A DNA stretch of 64,000 bases from Streptococcus salivarius (GTDB taxonomy: Bacteria > Bacillota > Bacilli > Lactobacillales > Streptococcaceae): assembly GCF_002094975.1 (NCBI RefSeq), contig NZ_CP015283.1:1659501-1723500 (forward strand). Direction: 5' to 3'. Below, piece by piece: positions 52,986 to 62,335 of the stretch. Every line of letters starts with the position of its first letter. The first letter of the stretch is position 1. Position numbers and translations under genes: made by a program. Below the pieces are notes generated by a model. That model was given only the letters and a program-made list of their open reading frames with translations, ran no database searches and was not told where the DNA came from.

Positions 52986-54923
52986 TTAGAAGGCACCGCC
53001 TCCGCCTCCTCCGCCACCACCAGAGAAGCCACCGCCTCCAAAGCCGCCACTACCACTGTTCGAATTGATAGAGAAGCTACTTACGCTATCTGAGGCAGAA
53101 ACGTAAGATTCTAGATAATTGACATTATTCATCATGATAAACGGTGCTGCTGAATAAGTAAACTCATCTAGAGATGGATTGCTGAGGTGGATGTTGTAAC
53201 GTTTTAACACATCACTAACTTTTTTCGCCTGTCCATAGAGTGTCGCATAAACCAAGATACGATTCCAAAGGATAACAGATTCTAGTTCGGATTCTTTAAA
53301 ACTAGGAATACTCTTAATCATATTTTTAAAGCTATGCCACTGGTAATAGGTTGAAATTTGAGTTGCATCAAGACATCTCTGACGACGTCTTTTCACTAAG
53401 TACCAGAATAAAATGGTAACTCCTGCTATAGGTAGAAGACCAAGAATATAGTAAAAACCTAGTCCTGATCCAAAGGCAGCAAATAAGAACAAGGTTGAAA
53501 GAATACAAAGCACCATTGAAAGTACCAAAGCTGCTACTCCCAATATGTTAAATGTCTTTTCTTTCGGACTAAAATCTCTATAAATTTTAGGAAGTCCAAG
53601 CGCAAATTCCTCTTTTTCTACGCCTTTTGCTACTTGATAGCCGTCATTAGTGAATTGATATTTGACACGTTTTCCTTGGGAACGTATTGCTTCACGCTCA
53701 TAGCTTGTTCTAGCACTCTTAAATTGTTTTTCTAAGCCATCTTTATCAAGATAATAGCGCGAGAACATTTCCGTATCTCTAATTTCCATGCGACCATCAA
53801 ACAACATATCCAAGAAAGACACTTCAAATGAAGAGAGCACCTCCTTTTCAATACGTGTCAGAATATTACTATCACCTTCTTGTCTATAGGTGAGATGACC
53901 TCTATCAATCAAATCAAGGATGGTAGCTTGTACCATATATTTAAACTTCAGAGGACCCGTTTCTTCTTTTAGACCTGTTTTGTCGAACGACTGATTATAA
54001 ACATTCTTGGCTAGGACCAAAGGTGCTAAATTTTGAGGGGCTTCATAAAGACGGGCATCTCGAGGGAAAGAAGGCATCCTAGTGCTATAAAGAACAATGA
54101 GGTAACAGAAAATACCAATAAGAACAAAGCTTAAGATCACAAGTGGTAAGATGACATAAAAAATGCGTCGAAAGTTTTCTTTAGATTTCTTGATATCTGC
54201 TTCTTTTTTTAGAAAGTCTGCCTTATTCGTCTTATTTAATAAGTAAGCCTGATTATTTTCTCGTAAAGCACTGGTCATCGGCCAGTAGGCGTGTAATTCC
54301 AATTTACCTGATGCTGGTAAATTGTCTACATGAACCTGATAACCTGTAGAAGTACGCTTAACCTGTGGGTCTTTTCCAAAATAGCCAGCGTGAGCGTAAA
54401 GCTCTCCTTGACTTGCATCCAGACCATCAACTGTGAAGTCAACTTGTCCAAATCCTTTATCCCAATCAGAAATAGGAAACCAATTTAAAACTGCAATATC
54501 TGAATATAGATTCAATAGGTGTTGGATCTGCCAAGTAACTTTGAGGACAACCCTATCACCATCTGAACCTGAATTATAAACTTTGAGTTTAACACCTTCA
54601 TAGGAGTCTGTTTTTTCAACTGTAATATCTGTTTTTTCTTTCCCATTTACAGTTGCTGAAACCTTGGGATCATCCATAATAGAATAACCACCAATTTTCC
54701 CCAAGGTTACATACTGACCTTTATAATCACTATCAAAATCATAAGTCACTTCCTGAGTAAATGTCGCATTACCATCATCATGAATTGAAAGATGACCAAC
54801 ATAGGAAGGGAGACTATACTCTACCTCATCAGCTTTGACGTGATGCAAAGACAATGGCAGAAAACAGACTAACAAAACAGTTAAAGTAACATATTTAACA
54901 AGACCTTTCAGTATCTTTTTCAT
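52986..54923 (-). CDS. DUF2207 membrane protein with Gly-rich C-terminus
   Basis: About 645 residues. A signal peptide (KGLVKYVTLTVLLVCFLPLSLHHVKADE) precedes the extracytoplasmic DUF2207 domain (about 35-235), a transmembrane helix (FYVILPLVILSFVLIGIFCYLIVLY), a cytosolic region with winged-helix-like helices (FKYMVQATILDLIDRGHLTYRQEGDSNILTRIEKEVLSSFEVSFLDMLF), two further helices (TFNILGVAALVLSMVLCILSTLFLFAAF and GLGFYYILGLLPIAGVTILFWYLV), and a C-terminal glycine tract (GFGGGGFSGGGGGGGGGAF). The second ATG (54923) is preferred, since GGAG is 7 bp before it. Function is unknown; the Gly-rich tail is common in this family. Monocistronic. Confidence 0.85.
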   Translation of the reverse strand: MKKILKGLVKYVTLTVLLVCFLPLSLHHVKADEVEYSLPSYVGHLSIHDDGNATFTQEVTYDFDSDYKGQYVTLGKIGGYSIMDDPKVSATVNGKEKTDITVEKTDSYEGVKLKVYNSGSDGDRVVLKVTWQIQHLLNLYSDIAVLNWFPISDWDKGFGQVDFTVDGLDASQGELYAHAGYFGKDPQVKRTSTGYQVHVDNLPASGKLELHAYWPMTSALRENNQAYLLNKTNKADFLKKEADIKKSKENFRRIFYVILPLVILSFVLIGIFCYLIVLYSTRMPSFPRDARLYEAPQNLAPLVLAKNVYNQSFDKTGLKEETGPLKFKYMVQATILDLIDRGHLTYRQEGDSNILTRIEKEVLSSFEVSFLDMLFDGRMEIRDTEMFSRYYLDKDGLEKQFKSARTSYEREAIRSQGKRVKYQFTNDGYQVAKGVEKEEFALGLPKIYRDFSPKEKTFNILGVAALVLSMVLCILSTLFLFAAFGSGLGFYYILGLLPIAGVTILFWYLVKRRRQRCLDATQISTYYQWHSFKNMIKSIPSFKESELESVILWNRILVYATLYGQAKKVSDVLKRYNIHLSNPSLDEFTYSAAPFIMMNNVNYLESYVSASDSVSSFSINSNSGSGGFGGGGFSGGGGGGGGGAF

Positions 54924-54944
54924 CATTTTGCTCCTTCAAAGATT

Positions 54945-54985
54945 AAAAAAGCAGGTGCAACACCAAGTGTCTCGATGTGCCCTGC
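54945..54985 (-). terminator. Terminator after pyrC
   Basis: Minus strand GCAGGGCA / TGCACCTGC with one bulged base, followed by TTTTTTA. Confidence 0.7.
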
Positions 54986-54998
54986 TCTGATCCCTTAT

Positions 54999-56267
54999 TT
55001 AGGCTTGATAAACAATCTCACCGTCACAGATAGTGTATTTAACACTGCCAGTAAGCTCTTCGCCTACAAATGGTGAATTAGCCGCCTTAGACTTAAAGTC
55101 TGCTGTGACCTGACGTTTTTCCTTGTCCGCAAAGATTACAAGGTCAGCTGGTCCATTTTCAGCCAAATAACCGGCATCGAAGCCATAAAGATCAGATGGG
55201 TTGCTAGTCATTACTTTCAAGAGTTCCGTCAAACTTAAGTGACCTGCTTCAACCAAGTAGGTCAATCCAAGAGATAGAGATGTTTCAAGACCAGTCATTC
55301 CTGATGGTGCTTTAGTCACATCATCGACATTCTTTTCATCGGCATGGTGTGGCGCGTGGTCTGTGGCAATAACTGAGATAACTCCAGATTTCAACCCTTC
55401 GATAACGGCCTGACGGTCAGATTCCAAACGAAGTGGTGGGTTCATCTTGGCATTAGCACCTTTTGAGAGCAAGAGGTCTTCAGTCTTAGAGAAATGCTGC
55501 GGTGCCACTTCGGCAGTAACTTGCGCTCCAAGTTTTTGGGCAAATTCAACCACTTTTACAGATTCAGCTTTTGACAAGTGTTGAATATGAACATGTGCTT
55601 GTGTATCATAAGCAATCATGACATCACGCGCAATCATACTGTACTCAGCTACACCAGTTGCCCCACAAATATGGAATTCTTTTTTAGCAATATTTTCATT
55701 GAAACCGAGAATACCATTTAGATCAGGATCCTCCTCGTGAAGGCTGATAAAGGTATTATTTTCTTTAGCAAGTTCCATGGCTTTTTTGACAATACCAGCA
55801 TTGGTCAATGGAATACCATCATCTGAGAATCCGACAGCACCAACCTCAAGCAAGCCCTTGAAATCAGTGATGTTTTCACCATCAAAGTTCTTTGTAATAG
55901 TCGCAACAGACTTAACATGGATATTTTCCTTAGCTGCTGAAGTCAAGACCTCCTCCAAGGTTTCCTTGTCTGAAATCGTTGGATTAGTGTTAGCCATCAT
56001 AACAACTGTTGTAAAACCACCTGCAGCCGCTGCTAAGGCACCAGTATGAATGTCTTCTTTGTGGGTTTGACCTGGCTCACGGAAATGAACATGGATATCT
56101 ACCAAACCAGGAGCAACCACAAGACCAGTCGCATCGATGACTTGAGCATCTCCAGCTTCGATGTTTTCCGCAATCTTAACGACTTTTTTACCATCAACAA
56201 GAACATCAGCTTGCGTATCCAAACCAGACTTAGGGTCTACAACACGACCATTTTTAATCAGTAACAT
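54999..56267 (-). CDS. pyrC: Dihydroorotase
   Basis: A 422-residue class I (type A) dihydroorotase of pyrimidine synthesis that cyclises carbamoyl-aspartate. The zinc motif [17 protein letters not shown] (about 57-73), HEEDPD, the [11 protein letters not shown] segment and IATDHAPHH (Asp/His catalytic) are all present. It lies 19 bp downstream of ung on the same strand. No PyrR attenuator is visible within the short gap, and other pyr genes are absent, so control is not evident. Confidence 0.96.
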   Translation of the reverse strand: MLLIKNGRVVDPKSGLDTQADVLVDGKKVVKIAENIEAGDAQVIDATGLVVAPGLVDIHVHFREPGQTHKEDIHTGALAAAAGGFTTVVMMANTNPTISDKETLEEVLTSAAKENIHVKSVATITKNFDGENITDFKGLLEVGAVGFSDDGIPLTNAGIVKKAMELAKENNTFISLHEEDPDLNGILGFNENIAKKEFHICGATGVAEYSMIARDVMIAYDTQAHVHIQHLSKAESVKVVEFAQKLGAQVTAEVAPQHFSKTEDLLLSKGANAKMNPPLRLESDRQAVIEGLKSGVISVIATDHAPHHADEKNVDDVTKAPSGMTGLETSLSLGLTYLVEAGHLSLTELLKVMTSNPSDLYGFDAGYLAENGPADLVIFADKEKRQVTADFKSKAANSPFVGEELTGSVKYTICDGEIVYQA

Positions 56268-56286
56268 AATCTTCCAACTTTCTATT

Positions 56287-56940
56287 TTACTTCAACCAAT
56301 CAATTGGGGATTGGCCTTGAGATACAAGGTAAGCATTGGCTTTTGAAAAAGGCCTGCTGCCAAAAAAACCACGATAGGCCGACAAGGGACTCGGATGGGC
56401 ACTCTCAATAATGGCATGCTTTGGATTGGTAACCAGAGCTTTCTTCTTACGAGCATAGCCACCCCAAAGTATAAAGACAACAGGAGTATCCTTTTGATTG
56501 AGAACCTTAATCACAGCATCTGTAAAAGGTTCCCAAACCTGACCGGCGTGCCCATTTGCTTGACCAGCTGGAACTGTCAGACAGGCATTAAGCAAAAGCA
56601 CCCCTTGCTCAGCCCATGAAGTTAAATCATGAAAGGGTCTAGGACCCAAATCTTCCTCTAACTCCTTAAGAATATTTTTTAAAGACGGAGGAGCAGGAAG
56701 GCTATCAGGTACTGAGAAGGATAGTCCTTGTGCTTGATGAGGCCCATGATAAGGGTCCTGACCAAGAATTACCACCCGCACTTCTTCAAATGGGGTCTCC
56801 AACAAGGCATTAAAAACCTTGTCACGTGGCGGATAAACCGTTCCCTGACTATAAACCTGATCCATAAACTGATTTATCTTTGAAAAATAATGATCTGGCA
56901 GTTCCTCTTTCAGAAGCTTGTGCCATGTCGAATGTTCCAT
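56287..56940 (-). CDS. ung: Uracil-DNA glycosylase
   Basis: A 217-residue family 1 UDG that removes uracil from DNA. The water-activating motif [23 protein letters not shown] (GQDPYH) and the leucine-loop motif [21 protein letters not shown] are intact; [17 protein letters not shown] and [12 protein letters not shown] are further family elements. Length is normal. It starts the ung-pyrC operon, a common streptococcal order. Confidence 0.97.
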   Translation of the reverse strand: MEHSTWHKLLKEELPDHYFSKINQFMDQVYSQGTVYPPRDKVFNALLETPFEEVRVVILGQDPYHGPHQAQGLSFSVPDSLPAPPSLKNILKELEEDLGPRPFHDLTSWAEQGVLLLNACLTVPAGQANGHAGQVWEPFTDAVIKVLNQKDTPVVFILWGGYARKKKALVTNPKHAIIESAHPSPLSAYRGFFGSRPFSKANAYLVSQGQSPIDWLK

Positions 56941-57074
56941 AAAAACCTCTTTTTAGACTGTTTTACACCCTAAATTATACCATAATTTGTAGGGAATATT
57001 CGGAAAATACTGAAAAAGCATCCTGAATAGGAAGCATTTTCTACAAAGTTTTAAAAATGAATGATTCCACAAGT

Positions 57075-57120
57075 TTAAAGGGCTTACAACCTTTAACTCG
57101 TTATAGTTTTATGTTATAAT
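57075..57120 (+). promoter_or_regulatory. Promoter of the CDF exporter with an upstream dyad
   Basis: Extended -10 TGTTATAAT (57112-57120). The perfect inverted repeat TTAAAGG...CCTTTAA (57075-57096) sits at the -35 position and could bind a regulator. The remaining bases from 56941 show nothing else. Confidence 0.55.
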
Positions 57121-57153
57121 TTAAACTTGTATTTTAACAGAAAAGGTAATCCT

Positions 57154-58350
57154 ATGACTACGTATGAAAATTTAAGAGCAGCCAGACGAGGTCCTATTGT
57201 CAGCATTGCTGCCTACGTTCTTCTTACCATTGCAAAGCTTCTAGCTGGACACTTTTTAAACTCTAGCTCTTTGATCGCCGATGGTTTCAATAACTTGTCA
57301 GATATTTTGGGGAACGTGGCCCTACTCATTGGATTGCACCTAGCTAGTCAACCAGCTGATGCAGATCATAGGTTTGGTCATTGGAAGATTGAAGACTTAT
57401 CAAGTCTAGTCACTTCCTTTATCATGTTCGTGGTAGGTTTCCAGGTCCTGATTCAAACTGTCCGAAAGATTTTTCTAAGAGAGGAAACTGTGGTTGATCC
57501 ACTTGGTGCCACTGTTGGTATCCTGTCTGCTATCGTCATGTGTGGCGTTTACTTTTACAATAAAAGACTTGCTAAAAAGCTAAAATCTAGTGCTTTGATT
57601 GCTGCTGCCAAGGACAATCTCTCCGATGCTGTAACTTCTATTGGTACCTCAATCGCTATCGTTGCAGCATCCTTCAACCTTACGATTATTGACTATATTA
57701 CTGCTATTATCATTACCTTCTTCATCCTAAAGACAGCCTATGATATCTTCATGGAAGCAACCTTTAGTTTGTCAGACGGTTTCGACGAGAGAAATCTCAA
57801 GGCCTATGAAAAAGCCATTCTTGAGATTCCAAAAGTCACTAAGGTTAAGAAACAACGTGGCCGTTCTTATGGTAGCAACGTCTATCTTGATATTGTGGTT
57901 GAGATGAATCCTGACCTCTCTGTTTACGAGAGTCATGCCATCACTGAACAAATTGAAGAGGTCCTCAGCAAGCGTTTCTCTGTCTATGACACTGATGTCC
58001 ACGTAGAGCCCGCTGCTATTCCCGAAGACGAAATTTATGGCAATGTCCTTCACAAACTCTCTCGCAATGAAAAGATTATTCTGTCAAAAATTCCTGACTA
58101 TGAAAATCTCTTGGCACCTGACTTCTACTTAATCGATGAAAATGGTCATCATCATACTCGTGAAGAAGTCATTGCTAATCAACAACCACTTCTCAATAAC
58201 TTTGACAGCTTCAAGATGACATCTGTTAGTCAAAAAACGAAATTAATTAGTTATGAGTTGGGAGGAAATTTTCACACTAGTATCTGGCGTCGAAATGAAA
58301 CCTGGTTCATGATTTACCACCAAGTAACAACGATAAAAGACGAAAAGTAA
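57154..58350 (+). CDS. mntE: Cation diffusion facilitator, probable manganese exporter MntE
   Basis: A 398-residue inner-membrane metal/proton antiporter. ATG 57154 (MTTYENLRAARRGPIVSIAAYVLL) is chosen, as the longer frame begins with an unlikely TTG. Six helices are expected; metal-site residues are in SLIADGFNNLSDILGNV (first D..D pair) and AAAKDNLSDAVTSIGTSIAI (second). DADHRFGHWKIEDL is the conserved loop, and a C-terminal cytosolic domain (about 210-290, YGSNVYLDIVVEMNPDLSVYESH) follows, with an extra C-terminal region of about 110 residues as remembered for pneumococcal MntE. The metal is inferred; zinc or iron efflux is possible. Confidence 0.88.
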   Translation: MTTYENLRAARRGPIVSIAAYVLLTIAKLLAGHFLNSSSLIADGFNNLSDILGNVALLIGLHLASQPADADHRFGHWKIEDLSSLVTSFIMFVVGFQVLIQTVRKIFLREETVVDPLGATVGILSAIVMCGVYFYNKRLAKKLKSSALIAAAKDNLSDAVTSIGTSIAIVAASFNLTIIDYITAIIITFFILKTAYDIFMEATFSLSDGFDERNLKAYEKAILEIPKVTKVKKQRGRSYGSNVYLDIVVEMNPDLSVYESHAITEQIEEVLSKRFSVYDTDVHVEPAAIPEDEIYGNVLHKLSRNEKIILSKIPDYENLLAPDFYLIDENGHHHTREEVIANQQPLLNNFDSFKMTSVSQKTKLISYELGGNFHTSIWRRNETWFMIYHQVTTIKDEK

Positions 58351-58374
58351 CGAGCAAGTAAGCTCGTTTTTTTC
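58351..58374 (+). terminator. Terminator after mntE
   Basis: CGAGC / GCTCG stem, 6-nt loop, seven T. Confidence 0.85.
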
Positions 58375-58461
58375 TGTTTCCAACTATAATTTGTGTAACA
58401 TTCATACGAATCTAAAAATTACATTAAAATACCGAATGTTGGGAAAACTCTAACTTTTATA

Positions 58462-58470
58462 TGTTATAAT
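58462..58470 (+). promoter_or_regulatory. Extended -10 promoter of the first dacA
   Basis: TGTTATAAT, predicting a leader of about 107 nt. Confidence 0.65.
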
Positions 58471-58499
58471 TAAGGTGTTTGTCACTACTGAATTTAGGG

Positions 58500-58583
58500 T
58501 TTTGACAGGCAAATGTTATTAATAGATAGAAATAATAGGTTCTGCCAGCTACAGAACCCCATAGATATTAAAGGAGACACATT
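58500..58583 (+). promoter_or_regulatory. Leader of the first dacA with a strong hairpin
   Basis: GGTTCTG / CAGAACC (about 58539-58558) is a perfect 7-bp hairpin. It ends about 14 bp before the AAGGAG ribosome site. A weaker TGTC...GACA pair lies upstream. Function unknown. Confidence 0.45.
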
Positions 58584-59930
58584 GTGAAAAAGAAAATTGT
58601 TGCCGTCCTTTTAGCAGCTTGTCTAGCCCTAGCACCGAGTTTGTCTAGTGCAGATGAATTGATGGATATCACACGCGCTGCTGGTTATACTGAAGCCACT
58701 GAGGCCTATCGTCCCAAATCAACCCTCTTAATTGATGGCAATACCGGAGATGTCCTCTGGGAAGAAAATGCTGACGAGGTGCGTGACCCTGCTTCTATGT
58801 CTAAGGCCATGACACTTTATTTGGTCTTTGAAGCTATGTCTAAAGGAGAAATTTCTGAAGATACTGTTATCACAGCTACTCCAACCGACCAAGCTATTGC
58901 CGATATTTACGAAATTTCCAACAACAAGATTGTTGCGGGTGTTGATTACACCGTTTCAGAACTCATCACTATGACGGCGGTACCTTCCTCTAATGTTACA
59001 ACCGTGATGCTAGCCAACTACTTGACCAATAATGATCCTGATAAATGGCTAGACATGATGAATGAAAAATCTAAAGAACTTGGGATGACCAATACCAAAT
59101 GGTTTAACGCTTCTGGCGCCGTTGCTGTTGCCTTCAAAGGTTACTACAGTCCTCAACGTTATGATAACAACCAAACCAACCAAACAACTGCGCGTGATTT
59201 GGCTATCATGACCTATAACTTCATCAAGAAATACCCAGAAATTCTTAAGTACACAAGCAAACCTGTTGTCACAGTTAAAAAGGGAACACCTTACGAGGAA
59301 ACCTTCGAAACTTACAACTACTCTATTCCAGGTGCCAAATACGGAATTGATGGGGTTGATGGATTGAAGACAGGATCAAGCCCAGAAGGTGCCTTCAACT
59401 ATATTGATACCATCAAGCGTGGTGATCAACGTATGATTGCTGTCATCATGGGTTCTGGTGATTGGTCTGACCAAACAGGTGAAGAAATCCGCCATACCTT
59501 TGGTAATGCTCTCGTTGAGAAAATGTATAAAGACTTCTCTTACAAGAAAGTTCTTAGCAAGGGTGAACAAGAAATCGACGGTAAAAAATACAATGTCGAA
59601 AAAGATGTCTACGCCACAGTCAAAAAAGGCAAAGACCCTAAAATCTCTGTTAAAGATGATCACATTGTCATTGATAATGGTCTGAAGACAGTATCACCTA
59701 AGATCAAGGCTACTTCTGTTAAGGCAACTAAAGTTAAGGGATGGTTCGATTTTGGAAGTAACCCAAAAGATAAAAAGGCTACTAAAGCAACAAATAATGG
59801 TCAACTCCCAGTTTATTTCTGGTTGCTATGCCTTATCCCAGTTGGTCTCATCTACTTGATTTACCTTAATGAAAAAGGACGTCGTCAAAAAGTCAAAGAA
59901 CGTCGTCAAGCAAGACAAATCAATAAATAA
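58584..59930 (+). CDS. dacA: D-alanyl-D-alanine carboxypeptidase (PBP3-type), first copy
   Basis: A 448-residue low-molecular-weight penicillin-binding protein with a GTG start after AAGGAG. It trims the terminal D-Ala of peptidoglycan pentapeptides. Signal peptide 1-23 (VAVLLAACLALAPSLSSADE); SxxK = SMSK (71-74), SxN = SSN (135-137), KTG = KTG (262-264). A C-terminal beta domain (about 290-390), then a hydrophobic helix (LPVYFWLLCLIPVGLIYLIYL) and a basic tail that anchors it to the membrane. Followed 186 bp later by a close paralogue with its own promoter. Confidence 0.95.
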   Translation: MKKKIVAVLLAACLALAPSLSSADELMDITRAAGYTEATEAYRPKSTLLIDGNTGDVLWEENADEVRDPASMSKAMTLYLVFEAMSKGEISEDTVITATPTDQAIADIYEISNNKIVAGVDYTVSELITMTAVPSSNVTTVMLANYLTNNDPDKWLDMMNEKSKELGMTNTKWFNASGAVAVAFKGYYSPQRYDNNQTNQTTARDLAIMTYNFIKKYPEILKYTSKPVVTVKKGTPYEETFETYNYSIPGAKYGIDGVDGLKTGSSPEGAFNYIDTIKRGDQRMIAVIMGSGDWSDQTGEEIRHTFGNALVEKMYKDFSYKKVLSKGEQEIDGKKYNVEKDVYATVKKGKDPKISVKDDHIVIDNGLKTVSPKIKATSVKATKVKGWFDFGSNPKDKKATKATNNGQLPVYFWLLCLIPVGLIYLIYLNEKGRRQKVKERRQARQINK

Positions 59931-59933
59931 AAG

Positions 59934-59962
59934 AAAGCGTGTCCATGACACGTTTTTTTATA
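59934..59962 (+). terminator. Terminator after the first dacA
   Basis: CGTGTC / GACACG stem, CAT loop, seven T. Confidence 0.85.
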
Positions 59963-60012
59963 CTCTATTCAAGGAAGTCCCCCAAGAATACTGATAAAAC
60001 CACCCAAAACTA

Positions 60013-60021
60013 TGCTATAAT
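60013..60021 (+). promoter_or_regulatory. Extended -10 promoter of the second dacA
   Basis: TGCTATAAT, a perfect TGnTATAAT, about 96 bp before the TTG start. Confidence 0.65.
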
Positions 60022-60116
60022 AGACGAGTATGACTTTTTTTACAAACAAATAACAAAAATAGATTAAAGGATGCTTTTTGAAAGAGCATAAAAACGTTGT
60101 TACTAAGGAGATTATT

Positions 60117-61457
60117 TTGAAAAAGAAATTGTTAGGGCTCTTCATGGTAGCTAGTTTGGCTTTAGCTCCCAGTCTGTCGTCCGCTGACCAACTAGTAGAT
60201 ATAGCACAAAAAGCGGGCTACAAAGAAGCGACTGAAACCTATCGACCTAAATCATCACTTTTGATTGATGCCAATACTGGTGATATCCTTTGGCAAGATA
60301 ACATTGATGAAGTACGTGATCCCGCTTCCATGAGTAAGGCCATGTCTCTCTACTTGGTTTTTGATGCTTTGTCAAAGGGAGAAATCAAAGAAGATACCGT
60401 GATTACAGCCAAGCCAACCGATGAGGCTATTGCTAATATCTACGAAATCTCAAACAACAAGATTGTTTCCGGAGTTAAATACACGGTTTCAGAACTTATC
60501 ACTATGACAGCTGTTCCCTCTTCTAATGCGGCGACAGTCATGCTTGCCAACTATCTCAGTGATAATGATCCTGACAAGTGGATTGATCGCATGAACGAAA
60601 AGTCTAAAGAGCTCGGCATGACAAACACTAAATGGTATAATGCCTCTGGAGCTGGTGCGGCATCTTACAAAGGCTACTACACGCCTAAACGTTATGATAA
60701 TAACCACTCTAACCAGACGACAGCTCGTGATTTGTCTATCATGGCTTATAACCTTATCAAACATCACCCTGAAATCCTCAAATACACTAGCCAACAGACA
60801 GTAACTGTTAAAAAAGGAACACCATACGAGGAAACCTTTGAAAATTACAACTACTCCTTGCCTGGTGCTGATTATGGCCTCAAAGGAGTCGATGGCTTAA
60901 AAACAGGCTCAAGTCCTCGTGGAGACTACAACTACATCTCCACATGTAAGCGTGGTAATCAGCGTGTCATTTCAGTTATCCTAGGCGTTGGAAATTGGGA
61001 AGACGAAAGTAGCGAAAAAATCCGCCATGCCTTCGGTAACTCCCTCATTGAGAAAATGTTTAAAGACTACTCCTACAAGAAAGTCCTAAGCAAGGGCAAA
61101 CAAAAGATTGATGGTAAAAAATACGATGTCCAAAAAGATGTCTATGCCACAGTCAAAAAAGGACAAGAGCCTAAGATTAGTGTTAAGGATGATTATGTCC
61201 TTGTCGATAATGGCTTAAAAACAGTGTCACCTAAGATTAAAGCAAGTACTGTCAAGGCAACTAAAACTGGCTTCTTTCTCTTTTCAGGAGGTCAAAAAGA
61301 GAAACAAACAAGCAATAAGCAAAACTTTATCAAACATTTTGCCTTGTTCTGCTTCCTCTTATTACCGCTTTATGTTGTCTACTTGATTTATATCAATGAG
61401 AAAAAACGTCGTCAAAAAGTCAAAGAACGCCGTCAAGCTCGACAAATGAATAACTAA
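60117..61457 (+). CDS. dacA: D-alanyl-D-alanine carboxypeptidase, second copy
   Basis: A 446-residue paralogue of the preceding gene, similar over the whole length. TTG 60117 is chosen (LKKKLLGLFMVASLALAPSLSSADQ), with AAGGAG 6 bp upstream; the longer frame adds an unlikely MKEHKNVVTKEII before the signal peptide. SxxK (SMSK), SxN (SSN) and KTG (LKTGSSPRG) are intact, and the C-terminal membrane helix (HFALFCFLLLPLYVVYLIYI) and basic tail are present. It arose by tandem duplication; divergence suggests retained separate functions. Confidence 0.94.
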   Translation: MKKKLLGLFMVASLALAPSLSSADQLVDIAQKAGYKEATETYRPKSSLLIDANTGDILWQDNIDEVRDPASMSKAMSLYLVFDALSKGEIKEDTVITAKPTDEAIANIYEISNNKIVSGVKYTVSELITMTAVPSSNAATVMLANYLSDNDPDKWIDRMNEKSKELGMTNTKWYNASGAGAASYKGYYTPKRYDNNHSNQTTARDLSIMAYNLIKHHPEILKYTSQQTVTVKKGTPYEETFENYNYSLPGADYGLKGVDGLKTGSSPRGDYNYISTCKRGNQRVISVILGVGNWEDESSEKIRHAFGNSLIEKMFKDYSYKKVLSKGKQKIDGKKYDVQKDVYATVKKGQEPKISVKDDYVLVDNGLKTVSPKIKASTVKATKTGFFLFSGGQKEKQTSNKQNFIKHFALFCFLLLPLYVVYLIYINEKKRRQKVKERRQARQMNN

Positions 61458-61458
61458 A

Positions 61459-61486
61459 AGAACGTGCTCAACCGAGCACGTTTTTA
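61459..61486. terminator. Bidirectional terminator between convergent dacA and patatin genes
   Basis: ACGTGCTC / GAGCACGT stem with a 4-nt loop, TTTTTA on the plus side. It lies 1-2 bp from both stop codons. Confidence 0.85.
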
Positions 61487-62335
61487 GTTGTCTCCAAGAA
61501 ATGTTTTGAGATGAGACATCTCATTTCGCATTTGTTCCAAACCCTCTTGATAGATGGCCTCAAACTTTTCAGGATCCTTCTCCAATCGACCAACTTCAAG
61601 CGCATGCGCTGGACGAATGGCATAAAGATTGCCAGTTTTTTCCAAAGCCTCAATCTTTTCAATACTCTTATTGTAGTGGATATGGCGATTTGATGCCACA
61701 TCAACGAATTCAGGATATTTGCAGTAAAAGAGCTTGTAGATCCGCTTACTCGTTTTAGATGGCTCTTTACGGTAGCCCTTAGGACGCGTCAGAACGACAA
61801 TGAGTTTGTCAAAGCCCAAATTTTCCATAAAATCAATGGGAAGACTATCAGACAGTCCACCATCCATGTAGCGTTTACCCTTGTACTCGACAATTTCAGA
61901 AACCAAAGGTAGGGCGGAACTTGCACGAAGAGCTTCCATCTGCTCAAAGACATGGTCAATCTTGATATAGTCTGGTTTGCCGGTCTCAATATCTGTAGTA
62001 ACCACATAGAAGGGAACGCCCGAATCAGCAAAGGCCTCCTGATCAAAAACGTCTAACTCCATTGGAACCTTATAATAGGAGAACTCCTTATTAACGAAGT
62101 TACCGGTCGTCAGCCATGACCAGAAACTCATGTAGCGACGGTCTCCCATGAATCGTTTGTTGTAGCGAAGGGCTCTTTTGGGCTGGTTAGAAAGGTAATT
62201 AACACCAAAAAGCGCTCCAGCTGATACTGATACAACGCCGTCTACTTTGATTCCAGCTTCTAAAAAAGCATCTAAAACACCAGCAGTGTATAAGCCACGC
62301 ATGCCTCCGCCTTCAAGGACTAAGCCTACCTTCAT
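61484..62335 (-). CDS. Patatin-like phospholipase family protein
   Basis: A 283-residue cytosolic hydrolase. The oxyanion loop is LEGGGMRGLYTAGVLDAFLE, the nucleophile is in VVSVSAGALFG (S-x-S-x-G, with Ser in place of the usual first Gly) and the catalytic Asp in RYMDGGLSDSLPIDF (DGG). The family releases fatty acids from lipids; the substrate is unknown. It overlaps the SGNH gene by 4 bp (ATGA), so two lipid-type hydrolases are co-translated. The convergent dacA terminator closes the unit. Confidence 0.88.
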   Translation of the reverse strand: MKVGLVLEGGGMRGLYTAGVLDAFLEAGIKVDGVVSVSAGALFGVNYLSNQPKRALRYNKRFMGDRRYMSFWSWLTTGNFVNKEFSYYKVPMELDVFDQEAFADSGVPFYVVTTDIETGKPDYIKIDHVFEQMEALRASSALPLVSEIVEYKGKRYMDGGLSDSLPIDFMENLGFDKLIVVLTRPKGYRKEPSKTSKRIYKLFYCKYPEFVDVASNRHIHYNKSIEKIEALEKTGNLYAIRPAHALEVGRLEKDPEKFEAIYQEGLEQMRNEMSHLKTFLGDN

